DNA of 64,000 bases from Psychrosphaera haliotis. Lineage in GTDB: Bacteria; Pseudomonadota; Gammaproteobacteria; Enterobacterales; Alteromonadaceae. The position numbers and the translations under genes are program-made. Numbering within the stretch: position 1 is the first letter of the stretch; the number at the start of each line of letters is the position of its first letter. Below the pieces are notes generated by a model, which was given only the letters and a program-made list of their open reading frames with translations, did not search any database and was not told the DNA's origin. The stretch is from NCBI RefSeq assembly GCF_039523615.1, contig NZ_BAAAFQ010000007.1:496001-560000 (forward strand), in the 5' to 3' direction. Of this stretch, positions 42,794 to 50,128 are shown piece after piece.

Positions 42794-45130
42794 ATGGTGA
42801 CTACTAATACAAATATTGAAACCGAATCCGGCTGTTGCTGTCAGTCAAAAGCTCAATCCTCTTCGTGTAAAAGTAAGGAGAATACGTTGGAGAAAGTATC
42901 ACATAACCAACAGCTCATCATTGAAGGAGCTGGGTGTGCTAGCTGTGTAGGCAAAATTGAAGGGGCGTTAAAGGCAACTTTTGGTGTAGTCAGTGCGGAA
43001 ATGAATTTTGCTGATAGGACTGTAATAGTTTCTGGGACAGCTAAAACAAAAGAATTGATCAAAGCTGTTGAGTCTGTGGGGTATAACGCGAAGCCAATTG
43101 ATGATAGCTCTGCAACAGATGCGCTTGACGAGAAAGAAGCGGCTGATTGGGCATATTATAAAAAGCTAATGCGCGATACATTTATTGCCCTTTCACTCGG
43201 TGTTCCTTTGATGATCTACAGTATTGTAGTTGGAGAAATGACGGTTGAAACCAACCTTGAACGCATGTCTTGGCTGCTTGTAGGCATTTTAACTTTTGGT
43301 GTTATGTATTTTTCAGGTAAGCATTTTTATGTTGGCGCTTGGAAAAGCTTTAAAAATCACTCCGCTAATATGGACACTCTAATAGCTTTAGGAACAGGTA
43401 CAGCTTGGTTGTATTCGATGGTTGTCGTGTTTGCACCTGACGCCGTTCCATTGATGGCACGGCATGTTTATTTTGAAGCTACCGCCATGATCATTGGCTT
43501 AATTGATTTAGGTCTAGCATTAGAAATAAAAGCCAGAGGTAAAACCTCTGAGGCCATTAAACGTCTTATCGGCTTGCAGGCCAAAACGGCAACCGTAGTT
43601 CGTGATAACAAAGAGGTTCAGATTGGTATTGAGCAGGTTTTACTGAATGATGTTGTAAAGGTAAAACCGGGCGAAAAAATTCCCGTCGATGGTGTGGTAT
43701 TGGAAGGCCACACCTCCATTGATGAGTCCATGCTGACAGGCGAACCCATGCCTGTTGAAAAAGCTGAAGAAGATGAGGTTGTCGCTGGTACTTTGAACAA
43801 ATCAGGCATGATTTTATTTAGAGCGACACGCGTTGGTAAAGACACGGCGCTTGCACAGATCATCAATATGGTCAAACGAGCGCAAAATTCAAAACCGCCG
43901 ATTGGCCGCTTGGCCGATGTTATTTCAGCTTTTTTCGTTCCTGTTGTCATGATCATCTCTGTGTTAAGTGCGCTAGCATGGCTTAACTTTGGACCTGAGC
44001 CTGCAATTGCTTTTGCCATCGTTTCAGCAACTACCGTACTCATTATTGCCTGTCCGTGTGCTTTGGGCTTGGCAACGCCTATGTCTGTTATGGTCGGAGT
44101 AGGAAAAGCAGCAGAAGCAGGAGTGCTAATTCGAAACGGTGAAGCACTGCAAACCGCCTCTAAAATCACTGCCATGATTTTAGATAAAACGGGCACTATT
44201 ACTGAAGGGGCACCTAAGGTAACCGATATTGTTTTGGCAAAAGCTACTGACGAAGAAGGCGTACTACAGCTTGCAGCAAGTTTAGAAAGCGGCTCAGAGC
44301 ACCCTTTAGCGCAAGCGATTGTTGAAAGTGCGTTAGCGCACGATATTGAGTTACTAAAAATTGAAGCCTTTAACGCCATCACGGGTTTTGGTGTAGAAGC
44401 AAACTGCAACAATAAAGCCCTGCTTTTCGGTAACGATAAACTAATGAAGTTAAAAGGCATAGACCTCACTGGCTTTGTTGGAAAAGCCCAGTCTTTAGCA
44501 AAAGAAGCTAAAACACCTATGTATTTTGCTGTTGATGGTGAGCTTGCCGCAATAATTGCTGTTGCAGATCCAATCAAGTCTGACTCAATCTCTGCTATCC
44601 AACGTCTTCAGGCCAATGGTATACGCGTCATCATGCTAACGGGGGATAACAAGGAAACCGCTGCCGCTGTTGCCAAAAAAGCGGGCATTAGCGAGTTTTT
44701 TGCTGAAGTGCTGCCAGAAGACAAAGCCAACAAGGTGAAAGAGCTACAAGGCAGTGGCGAAATCGTTGGTATGACAGGTGATGGCATCAACGATGCTCCG
44801 GCGCTAGCGTTAGCTGATGTTGGTTTTGCTATAGGCACAGGTACAGACGTTGCGATTGAAAGCGCAGATATTACCCTGATGCGTGGTTCACTTCATGGCC
44901 TTGCTGATGCCATCGCGGTAAGCAAAGCGACTTTACGAAATATCAAACAAAACTTGTTTGGCGCGTTTGTCTATAACGTAGCCGGGATTCCTTTTGCTGC
45001 GGGGGTTCTATACCCCTTCTTTGGCATTCTGCTTAGCCCTGTAATTGCTGGTGCTGCAATGGCGTTTTCGTCATTGACCGTAGTGTCAAATGCAAATCGA
45101 CTTCGCTTTTTTAAAGCCCAAAACTCATAG
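42794..45130 (+). CDS. copA: Cu(I)-exporting P1B-type ATPase CopA
   Basis: 778 residues. The N-terminus is Cys-rich (G-C-C-C-Q, then S-S-S-C-K) and followed by one HMA domain with G-C-A-S-C at 47-51. The membrane CPC motif (A-C-P-C-A-L-G) is at about 420-422, the phosphorylated Asp in D-K-T-G-T at 464, S-E-H-P-L (nucleotide site) near 510 and G-D-G-I-N-D-A-P-A near 660. It exports Cu(I) from the cytoplasm to the periplasm. AGGAGG precedes the ATG. It heads the string of small copper genes that follows. Confidence 0.95.
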   Translation: MVTTNTNIETESGCCCQSKAQSSSCKSKENTLEKVSHNQQLIIEGAGCASCVGKIEGALKATFGVVSAEMNFADRTVIVSGTAKTKELIKAVESVGYNAKPIDDSSATDALDEKEAADWAYYKKLMRDTFIALSLGVPLMIYSIVVGEMTVETNLERMSWLLVGILTFGVMYFSGKHFYVGAWKSFKNHSANMDTLIALGTGTAWLYSMVVVFAPDAVPLMARHVYFEATAMIIGLIDLGLALEIKARGKTSEAIKRLIGLQAKTATVVRDNKEVQIGIEQVLLNDVVKVKPGEKIPVDGVVLEGHTSIDESMLTGEPMPVEKAEEDEVVAGTLNKSGMILFRATRVGKDTALAQIINMVKRAQNSKPPIGRLADVISAFFVPVVMIISVLSALAWLNFGPEPAIAFAIVSATTVLIIACPCALGLATPMSVMVGVGKAAEAGVLIRNGEALQTASKITAMILDKTGTITEGAPKVTDIVLAKATDEEGVLQLAASLESGSEHPLAQAIVESALAHDIELLKIEAFNAITGFGVEANCNNKALLFGNDKLMKLKGIDLTGFVGKAQSLAKEAKTPMYFAVDGELAAIIAVADPIKSDSISAIQRLQANGIRVIMLTGDNKETAAAVAKKAGISEFFAEVLPEDKANKVKELQGSGEIVGMTGDGINDAPALALADVGFAIGTGTDVAIESADITLMRGSLHGLADAIAVSKATLRNIKQNLFGAFVYNVAGIPFAAGVLYPFFGILLSPVIAGAAMAFSSLTVVSNANRLRFFKAQNS

Positions 45131-45154
45131 AAAGTAAGCATTTGGAGAATCACA

Positions 45155-45508
45155 ATGATGATAATTAACTTATTAGGCTTAGTGTTAATTGCAATGATTG
45201 TTTGGTGGTTTTGGCTATACAAACCCAATAAAACAATTGTTCAAGATAGTGAAGTACTCATTGAAGTGAGGGATGGCGTGTATTCACCATCCTCAATTCA
45301 AGTGTCTGCTAGCCAGCCTGTCACTCTGAAGTTTATGCGCAAAGATCAATCACCCTGCGCTGAAACAATGCTTATTCCATCATTGGAGATAAGTGAGCAG
45401 CTTAAATTAAATGAAATTACTCAAATTACCTTATTGAACTTATCACCGGGAGAGCATGAGTTTCATTGTCAGATGCAAATGTATCGCGGTGTCTTAAAAG
45501 TCGTTTAG
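45155..45508 (+). CDS. Membrane-anchored cupredoxin-domain protein
   Basis: 117 residues: one N-terminal membrane helix (L-L-G-L-V-L-I-A-M-I-V-W-W) and a periplasmic cupredoxin fold. Putative copper ligands are Cys in S-P-C-A-E-T-M and His/Cys/Met in F-H-C-Q-M-Q-M. Such single-helix cupredoxins occur next to CopA genes in marine bacteria. It probably accepts copper on the periplasmic side. GGAG lies 8 bases before the ATG. Confidence 0.8.
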   Translation: MMIINLLGLVLIAMIVWWFWLYKPNKTIVQDSEVLIEVRDGVYSPSSIQVSASQPVTLKFMRKDQSPCAETMLIPSLEISEQLKLNEITQITLLNLSPGEHEFHCQMQMYRGVLKVV

Positions 45509-45517
45509 GAGGCCAAC

Positions 45518-45853
45518 ATGAAAAATGAGCACCCTAAATTTTGGTTTACACCCACAGGTTGGGCTGCATTGGTGCTTATTGCCGCAGCCACCTATTTTTT
45601 AATCTTTGAACATGGACAACATGTTCTGCAATTTCTTCCCTATTTAATTTTGCTGTTATGTCCTTTGATGCATGTATTTATGCATGGCAGTCACGGCAAA
45701 CATGGTCACGATCATTCACATGCGCCTGATGACAAAAAGGAAGAGAGCTTTCAAGAACTCACGGATAAAAATGAAGCCTATCGCGATGGCTACATACAAG
45801 GGTTAGAAGAAGGACGCAAGGAATTGCATAAGAAGGAGAACAGTGATGAATGA
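45518..45853 (+). CDS. DUF2933 small membrane protein with His-rich segment
   Basis: 111 residues with two membrane helices (W-A-A-L-V-L-I-A-A-A-T-Y-F and F-L-P-Y-L-I-L-L-L-C-P-L-M-H) and a His-rich segment (H-G-S-H-G-K-H-G-H-D-H-S-H), as in DUF2933 proteins found in copper loci. The C-terminal tail is acidic and charged. Its last 8 bases overlap the next gene. Function unknown; metal binding is likely. Confidence 0.8.
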   Translation: MKNEHPKFWFTPTGWAALVLIAAATYFLIFEHGQHVLQFLPYLILLLCPLMHVFMHGSHGKHGHDHSHAPDDKKEESFQELTDKNEAYRDGYIQGLEEGRKELHKKENSDE

Positions 45854-46511
45854 GACATATGATTATGGCTTATGGTCAATGGTGATACTGAATTCAGCAA
45901 TTTTTATCTTTTTTGCCTTTAGTTTTGTAAAACCAAAAACATCAACTGATTGGCGAAGCCTAGGAGCGTTCTCTGCCTTTATTGTTGCCCTATTTACTGA
46001 AATGTATGGCTTTCCTTTAACTATCTATTTTTTGTCTGGATGGTTAACTGAAAATTACCCAGAAGTTAACTTCTTTGCGCATGAAAATGGGCACTTATTA
46101 CATACTTTCTTTGGTTTGGAAGGTGATGCCCATTGGGACCCATTTCATATAGCGAGTATGGTGTTTATTGTGGCAGGTTTCTTTATGTTGTCTTCAGCAT
46201 GGAACGTATTGCATCACGCGCAAAAACACCATCAATTGGCTACTACAGGATGGTACGCGAGGTGTCGTCACCCACAGTACGTAGCTTTCATTCTAATCAT
46301 GTTCGGCTTTTTATTGCAGTGGCCGACCATCCCAACACTTGCGATGTTTCCAATCTTAGTCGTTGTTTACGTCAAGCTAGCGAAACGCGAAGAGACACAA
46401 GCTATTGCCGAGTTTGGTTCGGAGTACCATAGCTATATGGAATCGACACCAAGTTGGATTCCAAATTTTAATAAGAACATAGAAGGTAAAAATCATGAAA
46501 ACGTTAACTAA
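45846..46511 (+). CDS. Isoprenylcysteine carboxyl methyltransferase-family membrane protein
   Basis: 221 residues from ATG 45846 (GGAG 8 bases upstream). About five membrane helices; the conserved C-terminal block C-R-H-P-Q-Y-V-A-F and E-E-T-Q-A-I-A-E-F-G-S-E-Y marks the ICMT/phospholipid methyltransferase family, which uses S-adenosylmethionine. Such genes are regular neighbours of DUF2933 and CopA in metal islands; the substrate is unknown. It overlaps the genes on both sides. Confidence 0.82.
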   Translation: MNETYDYGLWSMVILNSAIFIFFAFSFVKPKTSTDWRSLGAFSAFIVALFTEMYGFPLTIYFLSGWLTENYPEVNFFAHENGHLLHTFFGLEGDAHWDPFHIASMVFIVAGFFMLSSAWNVLHHAQKHHQLATTGWYARCRHPQYVAFILIMFGFLLQWPTIPTLAMFPILVVVYVKLAKREETQAIAEFGSEYHSYMESTPSWIPNFNKNIEGKNHENVN

Positions 46512-46917
46512 ATCAATTTTATTTGTCAGCTCACTATTGGCGGCCACAAGCTTATTTGCTCAAAACAATGAGAATAAACATGAAGGTGCGAACAAATCGG
46601 ATATGCATCAAGGCATGGCAATGTCGCATGAGAACATGGGAAAAATGCATTCAAAAATGATGGAAATGAAAAAGGAAGTCCATACCATTAAAACTGAAAA
46701 AGATCCTGAAAAGCAAAAGCAGATGATGGCTGAACATCACCGCTCAATGATGAAGATGATGCAATCCATGCACAAAAACATGGAAGCAATGCCAATGCAT
46801 AAGCAAATCAAGATGGCTGAACATCATCTGGAAATGATGGAAAACATGATGCCACAAATGAAATACAAAATGGCAGAAATGAAAGACAAAAAACAACAAC
46901 ACTCGCACTCACATTAG
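46495..46917 (+). CDS. Periplasmic Met/His-rich metal-binding protein
   Basis: 140 residues. The signal peptide ends in S-L-F-A. The mature part is very rich in Met, His and Lys (M-H-Q-G-M-A-M-S-H, M-M-K-M-M-Q-S-M-H) and ends in H-S-H-S-H, apparently a long helical protein. Such composition suits Cu(I)/Ag(I) binding. It overlaps the methyltransferase gene by 17 bases. No known family assigned. Confidence 0.75.
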   Translation: MKTLTKSILFVSSLLAATSLFAQNNENKHEGANKSDMHQGMAMSHENMGKMHSKMMEMKKEVHTIKTEKDPEKQKQMMAEHHRSMMKMMQSMHKNMEAMPMHKQIKMAEHHLEMMENMMPQMKYKMAEMKDKKQQHSHSH

Positions 46918-46927
46918 GAGATAAATT

Positions 46928-47299
46928 ATGAGCGATTTAGATCATAGAGTTGGCGTTAGAGAGCAGAATTTAGTTGTTCGAAATTTAAGACTAAGTAATG
47001 TCACAGAAGAAAACTGTGACGAGTTAGTAAAAAAAATTGATCAGCTTTTTGGTATAGATGAAGTCAGTTACAACATCAAAGAAGGTGAAATACACCTAGC
47101 ATATGATGCGGCAAATATAAACCTTGATGGGATTGAGGAAGTTATTCGCAAACATGGTGCCGATGTTCATGATGATTGGTGGACGCACACTAAAGAAAGT
47201 TACTACAAATTTGTTGATCAGAATGTTAAAGACAACGCTGCTCATAAACCGTGGAGTTGTCACAAAGTTCCTCCGGGTGCAAGCCGGAAAAATAAGTAA
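46928..47299 (+). CDS. Small HMA-fold-like cytoplasmic protein
   Basis: 123 residues, no signal peptide. The first 80 residues have a beta-alpha-beta pattern like heavy-metal-associated domains (V-V-R-N-L-R-L-S-N-V, then E-V-S-Y-N-I-K-E-G-E), but the CxxC metal motif is missing. The tail has W-W-T-H-T-K-E-S-Y-Y and a single Cys. AGGAG precedes the ATG. Role unknown; the place in a copper operon suggests a chaperone-like or regulatory partner. Confidence 0.65.
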   Translation: MSDLDHRVGVREQNLVVRNLRLSNVTEENCDELVKKIDQLFGIDEVSYNIKEGEIHLAYDAANINLDGIEEVIRKHGADVHDDWWTHTKESYYKFVDQNVKDNAAHKPWSCHKVPPGASRKNK

Positions 47300-47343
47300 G
47301 CTTCCAAAGAGCTTGCTCAGTTAATAAGTTAGATGAGGAAAAA

Positions 47344-47697
47344 ATGATGAAAACATCCAATATGAAAATTCTTTTGCTTGTTGTATTCGGTATCTTTTTA
47401 GCAGGCTGTTCGAATACTGCGTTTTATCACAAAAATATGATGAGGGGCCAAGTGGTTGAGCAGTCTACTGATCGAACTCTGATTTGTATTGGTGCCAAAC
47501 ATGGTGCAGAGGTTGGACAAAAATACAGTGTTATTAGATTCCATGAGGAAATTGCGCCGGGTGAAGGTGATGATCCGTACACTATTGAAAAAGTGGGAAC
47601 GGTACAAATTACTAAAATTGTAAATGATCACTTCGCGACGGTAAAACTAATATCTGGTGACATCGCAGCGAAAGATATGGTGGAACTTGAAGACTAA
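47344..47697 (+). CDS. Small lipoprotein
   Basis: 117 residues. The signal peptide ends in F-L-A-G-C, a clear lipobox. The mature part is beta-rich (G-Q-K-Y-S-V-I-R-F, V-G-T-V-Q-I-T-K-I) and ends in M-V-E-L-E-D. GAGG precedes the ATG; ATG 47347 is an alternative. It ends the copA operon and is followed by a hairpin. Function not recognised. Confidence 0.7.
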   Translation: MMKTSNMKILLLVVFGIFLAGCSNTAFYHKNMMRGQVVEQSTDRTLICIGAKHGAEVGQKYSVIRFHEEIAPGEGDDPYTIEKVGTVQITKIVNDHFATVKLISGDIAAKDMVELED

Positions 47698-47701
47698 TAA
47701 A

Positions 47702-47721
47702 GTGGTGGCGAAAGCCACCAC
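47702..47721 (+). terminator. Hairpin after the copA operon
   Basis: GTGGTGGC (47702-47709) pairs with GCCACCAC (47714-47721) around a GAAA tetraloop, four bases after the lipoprotein stop codon. The strong stem suggests a terminator, although no T-run follows. Confidence 0.6.
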
Positions 47722-47912
47722 AAGAGCATAACAATAAAACTTAATGAAAAAACTTTAGTGTTATTTTGTACAACCTTTGAGATTGTTTGCTCAGTTCTGG
47801 TTATCTTGATGCCAGTACGACAGAAAAATGTTACATATGAATTAGAAAGGTGTGGGCTGGCATCCTAGGTCTAATCTTAACAGTTAAGGGGCCGCCGAAT
47901 AGAGCTATACCT

Positions 47913-48644
47913 TTACATCAGCAGCATAATCAATGCTCCCGCGATCATAAATAAGTTTTCAGATAGCGATACAAATCCAAGTGGCACACTGCTATCGCCG
48001 CCTACACAGGCACACTTTAACTGGCGTTTGTCGATGTAAACGGCTTTGAAAACTGAAATTGCTCCAACTGTGCCGATAAACAATGAAAATGGTGCCACTG
48101 CGAGAGGCTGTAGTTGGGCAACCATACCAATACCTGCATATGCTTCAATGAAGGGATAAATATAACCATATCTTATCCATCTCATCGCTAGTAAATCATA
48201 AGTAATAAACGAATTTGTGAAACTGTATAGGTCTTTCAGTTTTTGCACCGCTAAGAGCGTCATTGAAAAAGCTATAAATAGCATCAGTGTTCTGATGGAG
48301 ATAAATGAGCCGGAAGCAAAATGTTGAGATGCGACAGCAAGAAGTGCAGCTATCGAGAAAATGGCTACAACGGGCGTGTAGGTTGTGCCAGTTTGACCTG
48401 CTTCATCTTTACCAAAATACTCTCTTAAGTCATCGTATCCTCCGACACGCTTTCCTTCAATAAAGGTTTGTGGCGTAGTTTTGACATCATGCTTAGCTTT
48501 GAAGTCATCAGCTTGTTGTCTTGACGTGAGCTTATGATCTTCTACATCATACCCTTGCCTCTCCAGCAAATCTTTCGACCTTAAACCATAGGGGCAGATA
48601 TGTTCGTCAGTGACCATTCTGTACTGGGTAGCTGTCTTAGTCAT
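47913..48644 (-). CDS. Glutaredoxin domain fused to a MauE/DoxX-like membrane domain
   Basis: 243 residues. Residues 1-80 are a glutaredoxin with the active-site C-P-Y-G near residue 17 and the cis-Pro in T-T-P-Q-T-F. Residues about 90-243 have four membrane helices and the C-A-C-V-G-G motif, as in MauE/DoxX redox membrane proteins. The active site has a single Cys plus Gly (CPYG), a monothiol form. It would pass electrons to membrane or periplasmic thiols. One base separates it from the upstream DUF305 gene, so they are one operon. Confidence 0.82.
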   Translation of the reverse strand: MTKTATQYRMVTDEHICPYGLRSKDLLERQGYDVEDHKLTSRQQADDFKAKHDVKTTPQTFIEGKRVGGYDDLREYFGKDEAGQTGTTYTPVVAIFSIAALLAVASQHFASGSFISIRTLMLFIAFSMTLLAVQKLKDLYSFTNSFITYDLLAMRWIRYGYIYPFIEAYAGIGMVAQLQPLAVAPFSLFIGTVGAISVFKAVYIDKRQLKCACVGGDSSVPLGFVSLSENLFMIAGALIMLLM

Positions 48645-48645
48645 C

Positions 48646-49167
48646 TTAGTCTCCTTTGTTCAGTGTGCCTTCAAACTTTGGGAGCGGTCGTTGCTCAGCC
48701 TGAGCTTGTGAGCTGACCTTTCCATTTTCAGAAATATCTTTAATCAGCCATTCCATTTCTTTTATTTCTTTTCGTTGGGCTTTAATAATACCATTTGCCA
48801 ATTCACGCACGCGTACATCCTCCAAAGTTGAATGCTCACTAGTAAGAATAGCAATGGAGTGATGAGGAATCATCGCTTTCATGTAGGCAGTGTCAGAAAT
48901 TGTGCTTTGAGAGCGAACAAGATAAAGACATATGGCAAACAGTATTGTCGCCAATAGAAAAATAGCCATGTTGAGCTTCTTGTTACTGTACATGCCAAGC
49001 ATAAAGGCCAGCATGATCATTGCCATACCTGCTCCCATATACAACGCCATATAGATACGCGTTTCACTAAACCATATATGTGATACTGCGTAAGTGTTGA
49101 GGTACATCATGACAAACATAGTAATGGTTGAGGTGATGATCATTGCAGCAAATCTTGAGTATTTCAT
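48646..49167 (-). CDS. DUF305 membrane-anchored protein
   Basis: 173 residues: three or four hydrophobic helices at the N-terminus, then a DUF305 domain with M-I-P-H-H-S-I-A-I near residue 108 (the conserved H-H pair) and E-I-K-E-M-E-W-L-I near 142. DUF305 proteins occur in copper-resistance loci and are thought to bind copper through the His/Met motifs. It heads a short operon with the glutaredoxin fusion. Confidence 0.85.
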   Translation of the reverse strand: MKYSRFAAMIITSTITMFVMMYLNTYAVSHIWFSETRIYMALYMGAGMAMIMLAFMLGMYSNKKLNMAIFLLATILFAICLYLVRSQSTISDTAYMKAMIPHHSIAILTSEHSTLEDVRVRELANGIIKAQRKEIKEMEWLIKDISENGKVSSQAQAEQRPLPKFEGTLNKGD

Positions 49168-49654
49168 AAGTAATCCTTACATTGATAGTGTAAATATTTC
49201 CCACTGTTAGCCTATTATTCTCTACATGTGGTCATGTTCTCGAAAAAGTGCAAGTAATGAGCCAGTATCATTATTATCTTATTGTGAATATGGTTTACCA
49301 ACACAGAATTGGATTTGCGCCACTGTTAGGCTATATATTGATAATTGGATTTGTTTTAGTTAGAAATGATGATCGTTAGTTACTCTATATCTAACCCAAG
49401 CCTTCGGCTTCAAATTTCTATTAGTGGTTTTACCTGCTATGAGGGATTTCATATTGATCGGATTATTGCGATCATCGCAAGTCTGAATTAGGAAAGTATT
49501 GGTTAATTCATGCAAACCATAGATAAATCATATTCCGGTTGCTTATCGAGTTATGTGAAGAAACGTTACTGTAGCTATACAAATTGAAAGGGAAATAATT
49601 AATAATTTGGATTTAAGTAAATAAGTATTAATATAACTTTTTGACAACGTAGGT
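49168..49654. other. Gene-free right end of the island with short repeats
   Basis: 487 bases without a recognised gene. It holds two copies of CCACTGTTAGsCTAT (49201-49215 and 49320-49334, one mismatch), two copies of AATTGGATTTG (49307-49317 and 49343-49353) and a small hairpin AAGCC-TTC-GGCTT (49398-49410). The last bases before the PhoH remnant contain TAGGTGTGG. These could be end sequences of the element. Confidence 0.55.
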
Positions 49655-50089
49655 GTGGATCTTAGGAAAACGGAAGAAGAAAAAATGGCGCCTTGGTTAG
49701 CGGCGATTACAGATTCACTTGAAGTACTTCATAAACAAGATGAAAACCCAAGTTCCAGTCTTAATTACATCATGGAAAAGGCTAATATTCAGTTTAAGTC
49801 GGTTAATTTTATGCGTGGCCGAAGTATTCAAAATGCCATTGTATTACTCGACGAATGCCAAAATTTAACCGCATCGCAACTTAAAACCATTATTACTCGT
49901 TGCGGAGAGGGCACTAAACTGGTGTGTTCAGGAAATTTGTCACAAATTGATAGTAACTATTTAACTGCGGTCACTTCTGGTTTAACCTATATCGTTGAGA
50001 GGTTTAAAGACTTTGAAGGTAGTGCTACTGTTAATTTGAATGGAGTAGTGCGCAGCCGCTTAGCGCAGTTTGCAGAGGAAAACCTTTAG
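49655..50089 (+). pseudogene. 3' part of the native PIN-PhoH gene
   Basis: From about 49670 the frame encodes the C-terminal half of a PhoH ATPase: T-E-E-E-K-M-A-P-W, M-R-G-R-S-I-Q-N-A, Walker B I-V-L-L-D-E-C-Q-N (a Cys in place of the usual Ala) and the end R-S-R-L-A-Q-F-A-E-E-N-L. It continues the protein cut at 7041, apart from about 36-38 missing codons. The GTG at 49655 has no good ribosome site, and the fragment has no Walker A, so it is probably not functional. Confidence 0.9.
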
Positions 50090-50128
50090 TCTTTAAATCA
50101 CATGCAGTGATTTTCAAAAGGCATAAAT

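Larger units (their letters stand above)
7042..49669. mobile_element. 42.6-kb metal-resistance genomic island inside phoH
   Basis: The boundaries are set by the loss of PhoH coding similarity after 7041 and its return at about 49670. Between them lie a second PhoH gene, three unknown genes and about 36 genes for Cu/Ag, Zn/Co/Cd, Pb and Hg handling, none of which is expected between the two halves of one gene. I find no integrase, transposase, resolvase, relaxase or tRNA, and no convincing target-site duplication. Short imperfect repeats occur near the right end (49201-49215 and 49320-49334; 49643-49658). The element may have lost its mobility genes, or may be moved in trans. Island status is direct from the split gene; the mechanism is unknown. 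Confidence 0.85.

Noticed and set aside
43618..44577. Long minus-strand open frame of 319 codons inside the copA ATPase gene
   Set aside because: It lies wholly within a gene with all P1B-ATPase motifs, has low-complexity Ser/Ala/Thr content typical of an antisense shadow, and has no ribosome site.
49320..49334. Integron attC-like site, because GTTAGGC fits the GTTRRRY core
   Set aside because: Only one copy fits the core, no matching inverse core or paired arms were found and no integron integrase is present.
7042..49669. Search for an integrase, transposase, relaxase or tRNA attachment site in the island
   Set aside because: No reading frame of 60 or more residues resembles these families, and no tRNA-like sequence was seen at either end, so no such feature is claimed.
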